Source of the DNA: an uncultured Bacteroidales bacterium | GTDB taxonomy: Bacteria; Bacteroidota; Bacteroidia; Bacteroidales; Paludibacteraceae | Direction of reading: 5' to 3' | DNA: 8,027 bases | Assembly: GCA_900321775.1 (NCBI GenBank) | Contig: ONXE01000131.1 | Coordinates: 1-8,027 of the forward strand | Shown here: positions 1 to 6,417 of the stretch, piece by piece | Numbering within the stretch: the first letter of the stretch is position 1 | How the letters are laid out: every line of letters begins with the position of its first letter | Translations under genes and position numbers: made by a program | The notes under the pieces: generated by a model | The model's input: the letters and a program-made list of their open reading frames with translations, nothing else | Told to the model about the DNA's origin: nothing | The model's database searches: none

Positions 1-324
1 TGTGATGCGGTACAGCTTGTAATCAATCACATAGAACGAGATAGTCGTGTCCGGAGTGGCGAGTATATATCCCTGGTCCGAAACAGGGTAGAGTGTCTCC
101 GCTCCGGCTCCCGATTGCACCACGTTGCCGCTCAGGTCGCGCCACTCGAAAGTGGACGAACCGGTGTATTCCAGGTAAGCGTCGCTCTGGCTCAAGTCCG
201 CAAACAGTACCACATGGTCGATGTTCACCGGTTGAGGCAAATCGTAATGCGTACCTGAAATACGTACCTGAGCTACCGCGGCCAGCGGAAGCAGAAGCAA
301 AGTTATGAATGCAAGGCGTCTCAC
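1..324 (-). CDS. Secreted protein of unknown function, 3' end outside window
   Basis: An open frame of 108 codons runs from a GTG at 324 to the left edge, so only the N-terminal part is present. The predicted product starts (M)RRLAFITLLLLPLAAVAQ, a clean Sec signal peptide with a likely cut after AVA; no lipobox cysteine is seen. The rest is rich in beta-branched and aromatic residues (FEWRDLSGNVVQSG, SFYVIDYKLYRI), which suggests a beta-sandwich exported domain. I do not recognise the family. GTG was chosen because it gives a complete signal peptide and overlaps the serA stop as GTGA, typical of translational coupling; no ATG serves this frame. It is the last visible gene of the carboxyltransferase-serC-serA transcription unit. 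Its link to serine synthesis is unclear, and it may simply be read through from serA. Confidence 0.75.
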   Translation of the reverse strand, partial: MRRLAFITLLLLPLAAVAQVRISGTHYDLPQPVNIDHVVLFADLSQSDAYLEYTGSSTFEWRDLSGNVVQSGAGAETLYPVSDQGYILATPDTTISFYVIDYKLYRIT

Positions 325-1241
325 TTGTTTACCTGGAAGCGTTTGTTGCCCGTCTGGAAGAAGTCCACGATTTGCTTGGCGGCGGCAATACCTGCGTTGA
401 TGTTAGCCTCTGCAGTTTGCGCTCCCATCTTCTTGGGCGTTGCGAAATAACGCTCTGCGCACTGTTCGCGCAGTTTCGCATCCGCTGCAGGCATAATATC
501 CGTTACGTATTTGAAATCCGGACGTTCTACCATAAAGCGAATCAGGTCGTCTTCTTTGATCACTTCTTTGCGGGCAGTGTTCACCAGCAATGTGCCTTTG
601 GGCATCTTGCTCAACAAGGTGTAGTTGATGGACTGCACGGTCTCAGGAGTGGCAGGAATATGCAGCGAGACGATGTTAGCCTGGCTATACAATTCTTCCG
701 TCGAATGAACCGGTTTAACGTTGTCGGCAATCATGGCTTCGTCGGGGCAGTAGGCATCGAACGCAATCACGTTCATGCCAAAACCCTTGGCAATGCGAGC
801 CACGTTGCGACCTACGTTTCCGTAGGCGTGGATGCCCAGCGTCTTGCCTTTCAACTCCGAGCCCGAAGCACCGTTGTAGAAGTTCCTCACGGCATAAACC
901 ATCAGTCCCAGTGCCAACTCGGCCACAGCATTGCTATTTTGGCCCGGCGTGTTCATCACTACCACGTTGTGCGCGGTGGCTGCGTCCAAATCCACGTTGT
1001 CGTAGCCTGCTCCGGCGCGAACGACGATCTTCAACTTTTGGGCTGCATCCAGCACCTCTGCGTCCACTTTGTCCGAGCGGATAATGAGTGCGTCTGCATC
1101 TGCTACGGCCTCCAGCAACTGCTCTTTAGTCGTGTATTTCTCCAGCAGAGCCAGTTCGTAACCGGCTTTTTCTATTTCTGTACGAATACCGTCCACTGCA
1201 ACTTTGGCGAACGGTTTCTCTGTTGCAACAAGTATCTTCAT
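321..1241 (-). CDS. serA: D-3-phosphoglycerate dehydrogenase, short type
   Basis: Oxidises 3-phosphoglycerate to 3-phosphohydroxypyruvate with NAD in the cytoplasm, the first step of serine synthesis. The product is 306 aa. It has a catalytic-domain half (1-95), a Rossmann domain with LGIHAYGNVG at 135-144 (the first glycine of GxGxxG is Ala139), and Asp162, which favours NAD. Arg224 in NTAR is the substrate-binding arginine. The usual catalytic Glu is replaced around Ala253-Asp254, and the usual catalytic His (TPHIG) is replaced by Lys in TPKKMG (270-271). There is no C-terminal ACT or ASB regulatory domain. From memory, this Lys-for-His, ACT-less form is the type III enzyme of Bacteroidetes and Entamoeba. 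The frame is open upstream to an ATG at 1319, but the 26 extra codons are unlike the family, while MKILVATEKPF at 1241 is the normal N-terminus. serC ends 78 bases upstream. Confidence 0.93.
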   Translation of the reverse strand: MKILVATEKPFAKVAVDGIRTEIEKAGYELALLEKYTTKEQLLEAVADADALIIRSDKVDAEVLDAAQKLKIVVRAGAGYDNVDLDAATAHNVVVMNTPGQNSNAVAELALGLMVYAVRNFYNGASGSELKGKTLGIHAYGNVGRNVARIAKGFGMNVIAFDAYCPDEAMIADNVKPVHSTEELYSQANIVSLHIPATPETVQSINYTLLSKMPKGTLLVNTARKEVIKEDDLIRFMVERPDFKYVTDIMPAADAKLREQCAERYFATPKKMGAQTAEANINAGIAAAKQIVDFFQTGNKRFQVNK

Positions 1242-1319
1242 ACTATCTATCAATGTTGTAAGTTCTATTGTTTTGCCCTTTGATTCTTTTTTGAGGGGCA
1301 GTAAATACGAATAGCCCAT

Positions 1320-2411
1320 TTAGATTCTGTTCTCGTATTCTTTCATGCATGCAATCAATGCTTCAACGCCCTCAACGTCCATGGCGTTGTACAGACTTGC
1401 ACGGAAGCCGCCTACGGAACGGTGGCCCTTGATGCCAACCATGCCTTTCTCGCTGGCAAACTTGAAGAAATCGTCCTGGAGGTCCTGATACTCAGGCTTC
1501 AATACGAAGCATACGTTCATGCGCGAGCGGTCTTCTTTCTCGGCTGTGCCCACGAAAATCTTCGAGCTGTCGATAGCATCGTACAGCAGTTCAGCCTTCT
1601 TGATGTTGCGTTTCTCGATAGCTTCCACGCCGCCAAAGGCTTTCAGCCAGCGGAGCGTGAGCATAGCGCTGTACAACGGCAATACGGGAGGCGTGTTGAA
1701 CATGCTGCCGCCATCGATGTGCGTCTGGTAGTTCAGCATGGTTGGAATCTGACGACTTACGTGTCCCAGACAGTCCTCTTTCACGATGACGAAAGTTACG
1801 CCGGCAGGAGCCAGGTTTTTCTGGGCGCCACCGTAGATGATGCTGTATTTGCTCACGTCGATGGGGCGGGAGAGGATGTCGGAAGACATATCTGCTACCA
1901 ACTGCACTTTGCCCAACTTGCTGTAGATCTGCTGGAGTTTCTTGTCGCTCAGCTCCGTTCCGTAGATGGTGTTGTTGGTGGTAATGTGCATGTAATCAGC
2001 GTCTTGCGGAATCTCGTAGTCCGTGGGGATGAACGTGTAGTTCTTATCTGCGCTGCTGGCCACTTCCACTGCTTCGCCGAAGCCCTTGGCCTCTTTGAGC
2101 GCTTTCTTGGCCCAAACACCTGTGTTCAGGTATGCAGCCTTCTTCTCCAGCAGATTATAGGGCAACATGCAGAATTGCAGGCTGGCGCCGCCGCCAAGGA
2201 AAATGACGCGGTAGCCCTCCGGAACGCCCAACAACTCTTTCATCAGTGCTTCGGCTTCGTCCACTACGGGTTGGAAATACTTGGCTCGGTGCGAGATTTC
2301 CAGAATACTCAGGCCGTGGCCTTCAAAATTGAGTACGGCTTCAGCCGTTTGTTTGATTACTTCCTGCGGCAGGATGCTCGGTCCTGCATTGAAATTATAT
2401 TGCTTAACCAT
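1320..2411 (-). CDS. serC: Phosphoserine aminotransferase
   Basis: PLP enzyme that transfers the amino group of glutamate to 3-phosphohydroxypyruvate, giving phosphoserine, the second step of serine synthesis; in some bacteria it also serves pyridoxal synthesis. The product is 363 aa, full length for the family. It starts with the typical YNFNAGPSILP. Other motifs are HRAKYF (41-46, phosphate binding), GGGASLQF (73-80), Trp100 stacking on PLP, Thr152, ADMSSD with Asp174, and the Schiff-base Lys198 in YGGAQKN. GHRSVGGFRASLYNAM near the C-terminus supplies the substrate-binding His/Arg pair and a further Arg. The ATG at 2411 is the only sensible start. It lies 45 bases after the carboxyltransferase stop, across an AATTGA-rich spacer, and just upstream of serA, so co-transcription is likely. 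Phosphoserine phosphatase (serB) is not in the window. Confidence 0.97.
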   Translation of the reverse strand: MVKQYNFNAGPSILPQEVIKQTAEAVLNFEGHGLSILEISHRAKYFQPVVDEAEALMKELLGVPEGYRVIFLGGGASLQFCMLPYNLLEKKAAYLNTGVWAKKALKEAKGFGEAVEVASSADKNYTFIPTDYEIPQDADYMHITTNNTIYGTELSDKKLQQIYSKLGKVQLVADMSSDILSRPIDVSKYSIIYGGAQKNLAPAGVTFVIVKEDCLGHVSRQIPTMLNYQTHIDGGSMFNTPPVLPLYSAMLTLRWLKAFGGVEAIEKRNIKKAELLYDAIDSSKIFVGTAEKEDRSRMNVCFVLKPEYQDLQDDFFKFASEKGMVGIKGHRSVGGFRASLYNAMDVEGVEALIACMKEYENRI

Positions 2412-2456
2412 AGTAATTAGTAATTTTCAATTCTCAATTATCAATTCAGTAAAACA
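2412..2456 (-). repeat. AATTGA-repeat intercistronic spacer
   Basis: The 45 bases between the carboxyltransferase stop and serC are very AT-rich. Read on the minus strand they contain AATTGATAATTGAGAATTG, then AAAATTACTAATTACT just before the serC ATG. A closely related spacer occurs after recR on the other strand (7418-7442). No terminator hairpin with a T-run is visible, which fits read-through from the upstream gene into serC. The function is unknown; it may simply be an unstructured leader that favours initiation. Confidence 0.5.
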
Positions 2457-4370
2457 TTAACGTTTTGCTCCGGGACGGTTCCATTTGCTTTTCGGTTCGG
2501 GAGCAGCCACGGGCTCTTGAATCAGTTCTGCGGCTTTTTTGGCGATGTTCTCCACCACTTTGGTCACTTTCTCTACCACCTTTTTCTCAATAGGTATTTC
2601 CACTTTCTCGAACCAGGCGATATCGTCTCCCTTGGCCACTTTGGCACCGTGGTCTTTCACAACGCTGACAATCATGCAGTCGTACGGAGCCTCCAGCGCT
2701 TCCACGCCATGCTGCGTTTCTACATAGGCCATTGTCTCGCCCTGACGGAACGCCTTGCCGAAGACAGGAGCCTGACTTTCTGCGTTGAAATCCAGTTCCC
2801 AAAGCAGTTTGCCTGCCTGAGGAGCCTGCAGCGGTTCGCTGTTCGGATGCAGAATGGCGCGTTTGTCCGCAGCGCTGAGGAACACAATCTGCTGCCCGCC
2901 CTTGGCTGCTTTGTCCATGCGTTCCAGCAGGTCTTTGTTGAACTGTTCTTTGGCCTGACCGGACTTGAACTCGCGATACTGTTTCTCGTGCATAGCAAAC
3001 TCGAACAACTCTTCGTCGTCCTGACCGCGGTCCCAGCCGTTCTCCTCCATTTCTTTGATGAAGCGCGGCAACTCGTTGGGGTAGAGTTTCTGCGGGTCGT
3101 CGGTGTAGAATTCGAATCCCTTCTCCTCGGCCAACTTGATGATTTCCGGAGCCAGTGTGCCGGGCAGTTTGCCGGACTTGCCGAGGATCATACCCCACAT
3201 GGCCGGGTCCATTCTGGTGAACGGAGCCTCGCCCATCGAGCGGGAGTAGATATTCATCAGCGCAGCGTTCTTCACGTACTGTGAGAAAGGCGTTACAAGA
3301 CACGGTGTGCCCAGCATCGGCCAGATACGCTGTACCTCCTGGAACAACTCGACGAGCAGTTCGTCCTCGCTATATTGGTGCTCGCCACGTTTGGCCAGGT
3401 TGGCGTTGATAGCAGCGTGCATGCCCTTCAGGTCGGCCATGAGTGAACCCATCATGCCGCCGGGCAGACCGCAACCTACCAGCAGAGACGACATCAGCGC
3501 GTTCTTCGGGTCAATCCAGTACCCCAGGAACTCGTCGATGAACGATTGTGTCAGACTGCGCGCCTCCATGTATGCTTTCATGTTGATGTCCTTCACCAGG
3601 AATCCGGCGTCTTTCAGCATAGCCTGAATGGTGATTACGTCGGGATGCACTTTGCCCCAGCTTAGGGGTTCCATAGCTACGTCCAGCACATCGCCGCCGG
3701 CTTTGGCTACCTCCAGCATGGATGCGACCGAGAATCCCGGTCCCGTGTGGCCGTGGTATTGGACGATGATGTCGGGGTGCTTCTCCTTGATGGCAGCAAC
3801 AATTGTTCCGAGCATAGCGGGACGACCGATGCCGGCCATGTCTTTCAAGCAGATTTCCTGCGCACCGCCGGCAATCAGTTCCTCTGCCAGATTGATGTAA
3901 TATTCAGCCGTGTGTACCTTGCTGTACGTGATGCACATTGTGGCCTGGGCAATCATGCCTGCAGCTTTGGCCCATTTGATGGACGGGATGATGTTGCGCG
4001 GGTCATTCAGGCCGCAGAAGATACGGGTGATATCCGTGCCTTGCGCATGTTTGACCTTATACATCAGTTCGCGTACGTCCGCGGGTACGGGGTTCATGCG
4101 CAGCGCGTTCAATCCGCGGTCCAGCATGTGCGTCTGGATTCCCGCCTCACGAAGAGGTTTGGTGAACGTGCGAACCGCCAGATTAGGGTTCTCACCATAC
4201 AACAGATTCACCTGCTCCGACGCGCCACCGTTAGTCTCCACGCGGTCAAAGCAACCCATGTCAATAATCACCGGGGCAATCTTGGCCAACTGATCTTTGC
4301 GCGGCACATATTTGCCCGAACTTTGCCACATGTCTCGATACACGAGACTGAACTTTACTTCTTTCTTCAT
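2457..4370 (-). CDS. Carboxyltransferase, oxaloacetate decarboxylase alpha / pyruvate carboxylase B type, no biotin lysine
   Basis: 637 aa, resembling OadA/PycB. An HMGL-like TIM barrel (about 5-300) has YRDMWQSSG (Arg12, Asp13, Gln16), VETNGGA (45-50), ICLKDMAG with the normally carbamylated Lys176, and QYHGHTG with metal ligands His206 and His208. Asp13 and the two histidines give a complete metal site. The PYC_OADA domain follows (about 300-500). Residues 515-590 look like a biotinyl domain, but where EAMKM is expected there is ETQHG (551-555), with His554 in place of the biotinylated lysine. A charged Lys/Glu tail (590-637) follows, with a Pro/Ala stretch. Known relatives move CO2 between biotin and pyruvate/oxaloacetate. 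This one may use a separate biotin carrier, free biotin, or have a changed role; no carrier gene or membrane decarboxylase subunit is in the window. It is first in the unit ahead of serC. Family assignment is firm; the exact reaction is not. Confidence 0.85.
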   Translation of the reverse strand: MKKEVKFSLVYRDMWQSSGKYVPRKDQLAKIAPVIIDMGCFDRVETNGGASEQVNLLYGENPNLAVRTFTKPLREAGIQTHMLDRGLNALRMNPVPADVRELMYKVKHAQGTDITRIFCGLNDPRNIIPSIKWAKAAGMIAQATMCITYSKVHTAEYYINLAEELIAGGAQEICLKDMAGIGRPAMLGTIVAAIKEKHPDIIVQYHGHTGPGFSVASMLEVAKAGGDVLDVAMEPLSWGKVHPDVITIQAMLKDAGFLVKDINMKAYMEARSLTQSFIDEFLGYWIDPKNALMSSLLVGCGLPGGMMGSLMADLKGMHAAINANLAKRGEHQYSEDELLVELFQEVQRIWPMLGTPCLVTPFSQYVKNAALMNIYSRSMGEAPFTRMDPAMWGMILGKSGKLPGTLAPEIIKLAEEKGFEFYTDDPQKLYPNELPRFIKEMEENGWDRGQDDEELFEFAMHEKQYREFKSGQAKEQFNKDLLERMDKAAKGGQQIVFLSAADKRAILHPNSEPLQAPQAGKLLWELDFNAESQAPVFGKAFRQGETMAYVETQHGVEALEAPYDCMIVSVVKDHGAKVAKGDDIAWFEKVEIPIEKKVVEKVTKVVENIAKKAAELIQEPVAAPEPKSKWNRPGAKR

Positions 4371-4415
4371 ATAGTGTTTTTTGTTGATATATCTATTCTA
4401 TTTTATATCGGACTG

Positions 4416-4447
4416 CAAAGTTACAACTTTTTTTCGAATTATGCAAA
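4416..4447 (-). promoter_or_regulatory. Bacteroidetes-type promoter for the carboxyltransferase-serC-serA unit
   Basis: On the minus strand TTTG (4447-4444) is followed by exactly 20 bases and TAACTTTG (4423-4416). This fits the Bacteroides consensus TTTG-N19-21-TAnnTTTG. The spacer carries an A-tract. Transcription would start around 4409, leaving an AT-rich leader of about 40 bases before the ATG at 4370. It lies downstream of the serpin terminator, so the unit appears independently transcribed. Confidence 0.85.
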
Positions 4448-4506
4448 TTTTTTCAAAGAAAAAAATATACTTTCGGTTTATTTACATAAAATATGGAGTT
4501 GGATAC

Positions 4507-4546
4507 AAAAAAAAGAACCGTGAAACGCTACACGTCCCGCGGTTCT
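4507..4546 (-). terminator. Intrinsic terminator of the serpin gene
   Basis: Read on the minus strand, AGAACCG (4546-4540) pairs perfectly with CGGTTCT (4520-4514). After one C/A mismatch, an inner GGGACG/CGTTTC stem continues with two G-T pairs and a TGTAG loop. Eight T residues follow at once (4514-4507, including the last stem base). It begins 21 bases after the serpin stop codon and ends before the promoter at 4447. Confidence 0.9.
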
Positions 4547-4567
4547 AAATCAATAGGATTCAATAGG

Positions 4568-5899
4568 CTATTCTACCATCCTTCCGGTTGCGTCGAATGT
4601 TCCGTTTTCGGTCTCAATCAACAGCTTGCCGTCACGGATGAACTTCACAAACGTCTCTCCGGCACGTACGTTTTCTACGCCTAAAGTAAGATACTGTGCT
4701 GTCGGAGCCTGGCAGGCGTCGCCTTCCAATTTCTTGATGCTCGCCAGAAAGATTGGCTCATTCGCTCCGTCTGCCATAATCGCCACGTAGAACGGACGGT
4801 TGATGGTTACATACTCAATATGGTCGGGCATACCGGTTTCGACTCCAATCATCGTCACGGCAGCCGCACTCATCCCCTTTTCATCCAGTGTCATGCGAGT
4901 GGAGTGCTTCACACAGCCAACATACGCTCCCGACGCAATGCCTCCGAAATCATTGTGAACAAACGCACCGAGATCCCTCAGCCACGACAACAAATCTTTG
5001 CTGCAAGACACATCAAACTTAGGCACCTCAAGATTCACCTCACTGTAACTGTGGTGTTGCAGCAAACTCTGCCATTTCTCAGCCGTCAACGTACCTGTAT
5101 ATTGGTAGTCGCGAGGCAGGATAAACATCACGCGATAATGCGGAATGTAGTCATCCGCTGCGAAGCGAACACCCACGCCCACGAAGTCGTCGTCCAAATA
5201 CAAATCCTTGTGTGACGAAGGCCCCATAACAACCTTATCTACATTCGTTCCCGAGCCGTCTGCATTCAGGAATGGCATTTTGCCTCCTTCACTGGCATGT
5301 ACAGCCCATGCGCCATGGAACAACGTGGCGTTGATAAGCGCCACCTGAAGTTCAGGATTCGGCTGCTCCAGTATCTTCTCAATCAGTCCGTCTGTATTGT
5401 TATTAACCCATTGGTTTACAGAGTCAATGCCGTACTGCATTGCGAAGTTGGCAGTATCAATCTCCGCATCGTAACGCAGCGTCACACTATCCCGGAATGG
5501 CGTATCAATCTCCGCATCGTAACGCAGCGTCACACTATCCCGGAATGGCTGCATCAGCACCATCGTTGGCAAATGCCAAACACTGTTCGCTACACGCATA
5601 TAACTCAACGAGTCATTCTCGTGCTGACGCAGCAGATTCATGAGTTCTTGATTACGCTGATTCATCGCTGCCAGCGACTCGTCACCTGTTAAGGCTAGCA
5701 ACTCCGGCAACGCCGTTTCTCCAGCACCGTTCGCTGCCATACCGATAGCCTGCTCCAGACTGAAAGGCGACACGATCACGTTGCCCTCAATCTCTTGCTG
5801 CATCTTCTCAAAAATCACAAACGGAAACGTGTTCTCCGCTTTTACTCCCGGCACCAATAGTCCAACCATCAGCACCACCGTAAACAGTCCCTTTTTCAT
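4568..5899 (-). CDS. Secreted serpin with an internal 16-residue duplication
   Basis: 443 aa. Signal peptide MKKGLFTVVLMVGLLVPGVKA (1-21), no lipobox. The serpin fold shows in GNVIVSPFSLEQAIGMAANGA (39-59), VANSVWHL (103-110), LINATLFHGAW (188-198), LEVPKFDVSCSKDLLSWLRDL (290-310), and the hinge DEKGMSAAAVT (339-349). INRPFYVAIM (366-375) and EPIFLASI (381-388) also fit. An inhibitory-type hinge (Gly at P15, Ala at P12-P10) suggests a suicide protease inhibitor; counting from the hinge places P1 near Gly356, but the exact bond is uncertain. Residues 118-133 (PFRDSVTLRYDAEIDT) are repeated exactly at 134-149, in the helix E region. A tail of about 50 residues (391-443) extends past the serpin core and ends DGKLLIETENGTFDATGR. 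It likely acts in the periplasm or outside, perhaps against host or competitor proteases like miropin of Tannerella. AAAGAAAGGAAAAGTT precedes the ATG. No consensus promoter is evident just upstream. Confidence 0.92.
   Translation of the reverse strand: MKKGLFTVVLMVGLLVPGVKAENTFPFVIFEKMQQEIEGNVIVSPFSLEQAIGMAANGAGETALPELLALTGDESLAAMNQRNQELMNLLRQHENDSLSYMRVANSVWHLPTMVLMQPFRDSVTLRYDAEIDTPFRDSVTLRYDAEIDTANFAMQYGIDSVNQWVNNNTDGLIEKILEQPNPELQVALINATLFHGAWAVHASEGGKMPFLNADGSGTNVDKVVMGPSSHKDLYLDDDFVGVGVRFAADDYIPHYRVMFILPRDYQYTGTLTAEKWQSLLQHHSYSEVNLEVPKFDVSCSKDLLSWLRDLGAFVHNDFGGIASGAYVGCVKHSTRMTLDEKGMSAAAVTMIGVETGMPDHIEYVTINRPFYVAIMADGANEPIFLASIKKLEGDACQAPTAQYLTLGVENVRAGETFVKFIRDGKLLIETENGTFDATGRMVE
5454..5549 (-). 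repeat. Perfect 2 x 48-base tandem duplication inside the serpin gene
   Basis: Bases 5454-5501 and 5502-5549 are identical over all 48 positions, and identity stops at both outer edges. The unit is 16 codons, so the frame is kept and PFRDSVTLRYDAEIDT is encoded twice in a row. With no synonymous differences, the duplication is recent or held identical by recombination. An assembly artefact is possible but less likely for such a short unit. Confidence 0.97.
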
Positions 5900-5977
5900 A
5901 ACTTTTCCTTTCTTTTTAATGTTTTTAATTTGTTGATTATTAAAAACAAAGCGCGGACTTTTGTTGTTCGCTTCCTC

Positions 5978-6110
5978 TGATTTATTGAGGTTCTGGACGA
6001 CCTTTACGATTCAAATTCCACGCAAAAGCCCACGCCAAAAACATGAGCGTTAACGTGCTGCTGCTCGAATCGTAATGGTTCATTGAAATTGTCCAGATTT
6101 CAATAAATCA
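5978..6110. repeat. Imperfect long inverted repeat between the serpin and DUF2442 genes
   Basis: Three blocks in the left arm pair in order with the right arm: TGATTTATTGA (5978-5988) with 6100-6110, TCTGGAC (5992-5998) with 6091-6097, and TTACGATTC (6004-6012) with 6067-6075. This gives 27 perfect pairs. The right arm holds an extra stretch of about ten bases (6076-6090 region), and the loop spans about 6013-6066. No target-site duplication is evident just outside the ends. It could be a degenerate miniature transposon or an RNA hairpin in the leader of the serpin transcript. It encloses a possible 33-codon ORF. Confidence 0.8.
5982..6083 (-). CDS. Possible small membrane protein of 33 aa
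   Basis: An ATG at 6083 opens 33 codons ending in TAA at 5984-5982. The N-terminus is polar (MNHYDSSSS), then comes a hydrophobic aromatic stretch LTLMFLAWAFAWNL, then a positive and polar end NRKGRPEPQ. That layout fits a one-pass small membrane protein with a cytoplasmic tail, or a leader peptide. The ORF lies almost wholly within the inverted repeat: its start codon falls in the unpaired bulge of the right arm, and its stop codon in the outer stem. It precedes the serpin start by 82 bases on the same strand. There is no strong ribosome-binding site and I recognise no family, so it may be a chance ORF or the remnant of a longer gene. Confidence 0.3.
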   Translation of the reverse strand: MNHYDSSSSTLTLMFLAWAFAWNLNRKGRPEPQ

Positions 6111-6142
6111 AGCTCAGCCTTAACGCCTTGTTTATGATTTAT

Positions 6143-6164
6143 TATGCACTCCACTGAGTGCGTA
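6143..6164 (-). terminator. Hairpin downstream of the DUF2442 gene, possible weak terminator
   Basis: GCACTC (6146-6151) and GAGTGC (6156-6161) form a perfect stem with a 4-base loop. Three more pairs extend it to 6143-6164, one of them a wobble. It lies 14 bases after the DUF2442 stop on the minus strand. The following bases are AT-rich but lack a T-run, so intrinsic termination is uncertain and read-through into the serpin leader is possible. Confidence 0.4.
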
Positions 6165-6177
6165 TGCTGTTATGAGG

Positions 6178-6417
6178 TTAGGCTTTGCCTATCTCATAGA
6201 GGTATTCCGGGGCGAACCCTATCTCGTTAGACCAATCAACAGAGAATGGGTCTAACGTAAAATTCCGGAAATAGGTTTTATCTTGCAGTTTGGTGCAAAT
6301 ACCCTTCTGTGCCAACGGCCAAAAGTCCACAGACTTGATGGCTCCATCGTTGAACGACAAACGGAGCACATAATCGTGAAGGTATTGAGCATCAACTATT
6401 TTAAGAATTGGCATCAT
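6178..6417 (-). CDS. DUF2442 domain protein
   Basis: 79 aa. The sequence has the family layout: an N-terminal strand (ILKIVDAQYLHDYVLRLSF), the F(N/S)DG turn followed by VDFWPL, a middle KGICTKLQD, and the C-terminal VDWSNEIGFAPEYLYEIG. DUF2442 proteins are small, soluble and of unsettled function, and are often found next to DUF4160 genes in a pair resembling a toxin-antitoxin or mobile accessory module. Two Met codons open the frame (6417 and 6414); the first overlaps the stop of the upstream DUF4160 stub as ATGA, so it is taken as the start. The partner is broken while this gene looks intact in length. The promoter at 6499-6530 would drive both. The function of the intact product is not known. 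Confidence 0.85.
   Translation of the reverse strand: MMPILKIVDAQYLHDYVLRLSFNDGAIKSVDFWPLAQKGICTKLQDKTYFRNFTLDPFSVDWSNEIGFAPEYLYEIGKA

Noticed and set aside
309..1283. Long plus-strand frame opposite serA
   Set aside because: It is the antisense shadow of a well-supported gene: its translation is His/Cys/Val-rich, has no family features, and arises from codon bias of serA.
1242..1319. 26-codon N-terminal extension of serA from ATG 1319
   Set aside because: The frame is open, but the added residues are unlike SerA, and the family starts at MKILVATEKPF. It is better read as an untranslated gap.
1422..2420. Long plus-strand frame opposite serC
   Set aside because: Antisense shadow with no recognisable motif. 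SerC on the minus strand has all catalytic residues in place.
2517..4523. Several frames (plus strand, and minus strand in other registers) over the carboxyltransferase
   Set aside because: All overlap a full-length conserved protein and read as low-complexity Arg/Ser or Leu/Val strings without domains.
5297..5692. Plus-strand frames with a duplicated INLRIVTQRHTIPEW-type segment
   Set aside because: This is the 48-base serpin duplication read on the wrong strand, not a separate repeat protein.
5900..5981. Search for a consensus promoter directly upstream of the serpin
   Set aside because: TTTG occurs, but no TAnnTTTG lies 19-21 bases after it. The gene may use another sigma factor or be read from the upstream promoter at 6499-6530.
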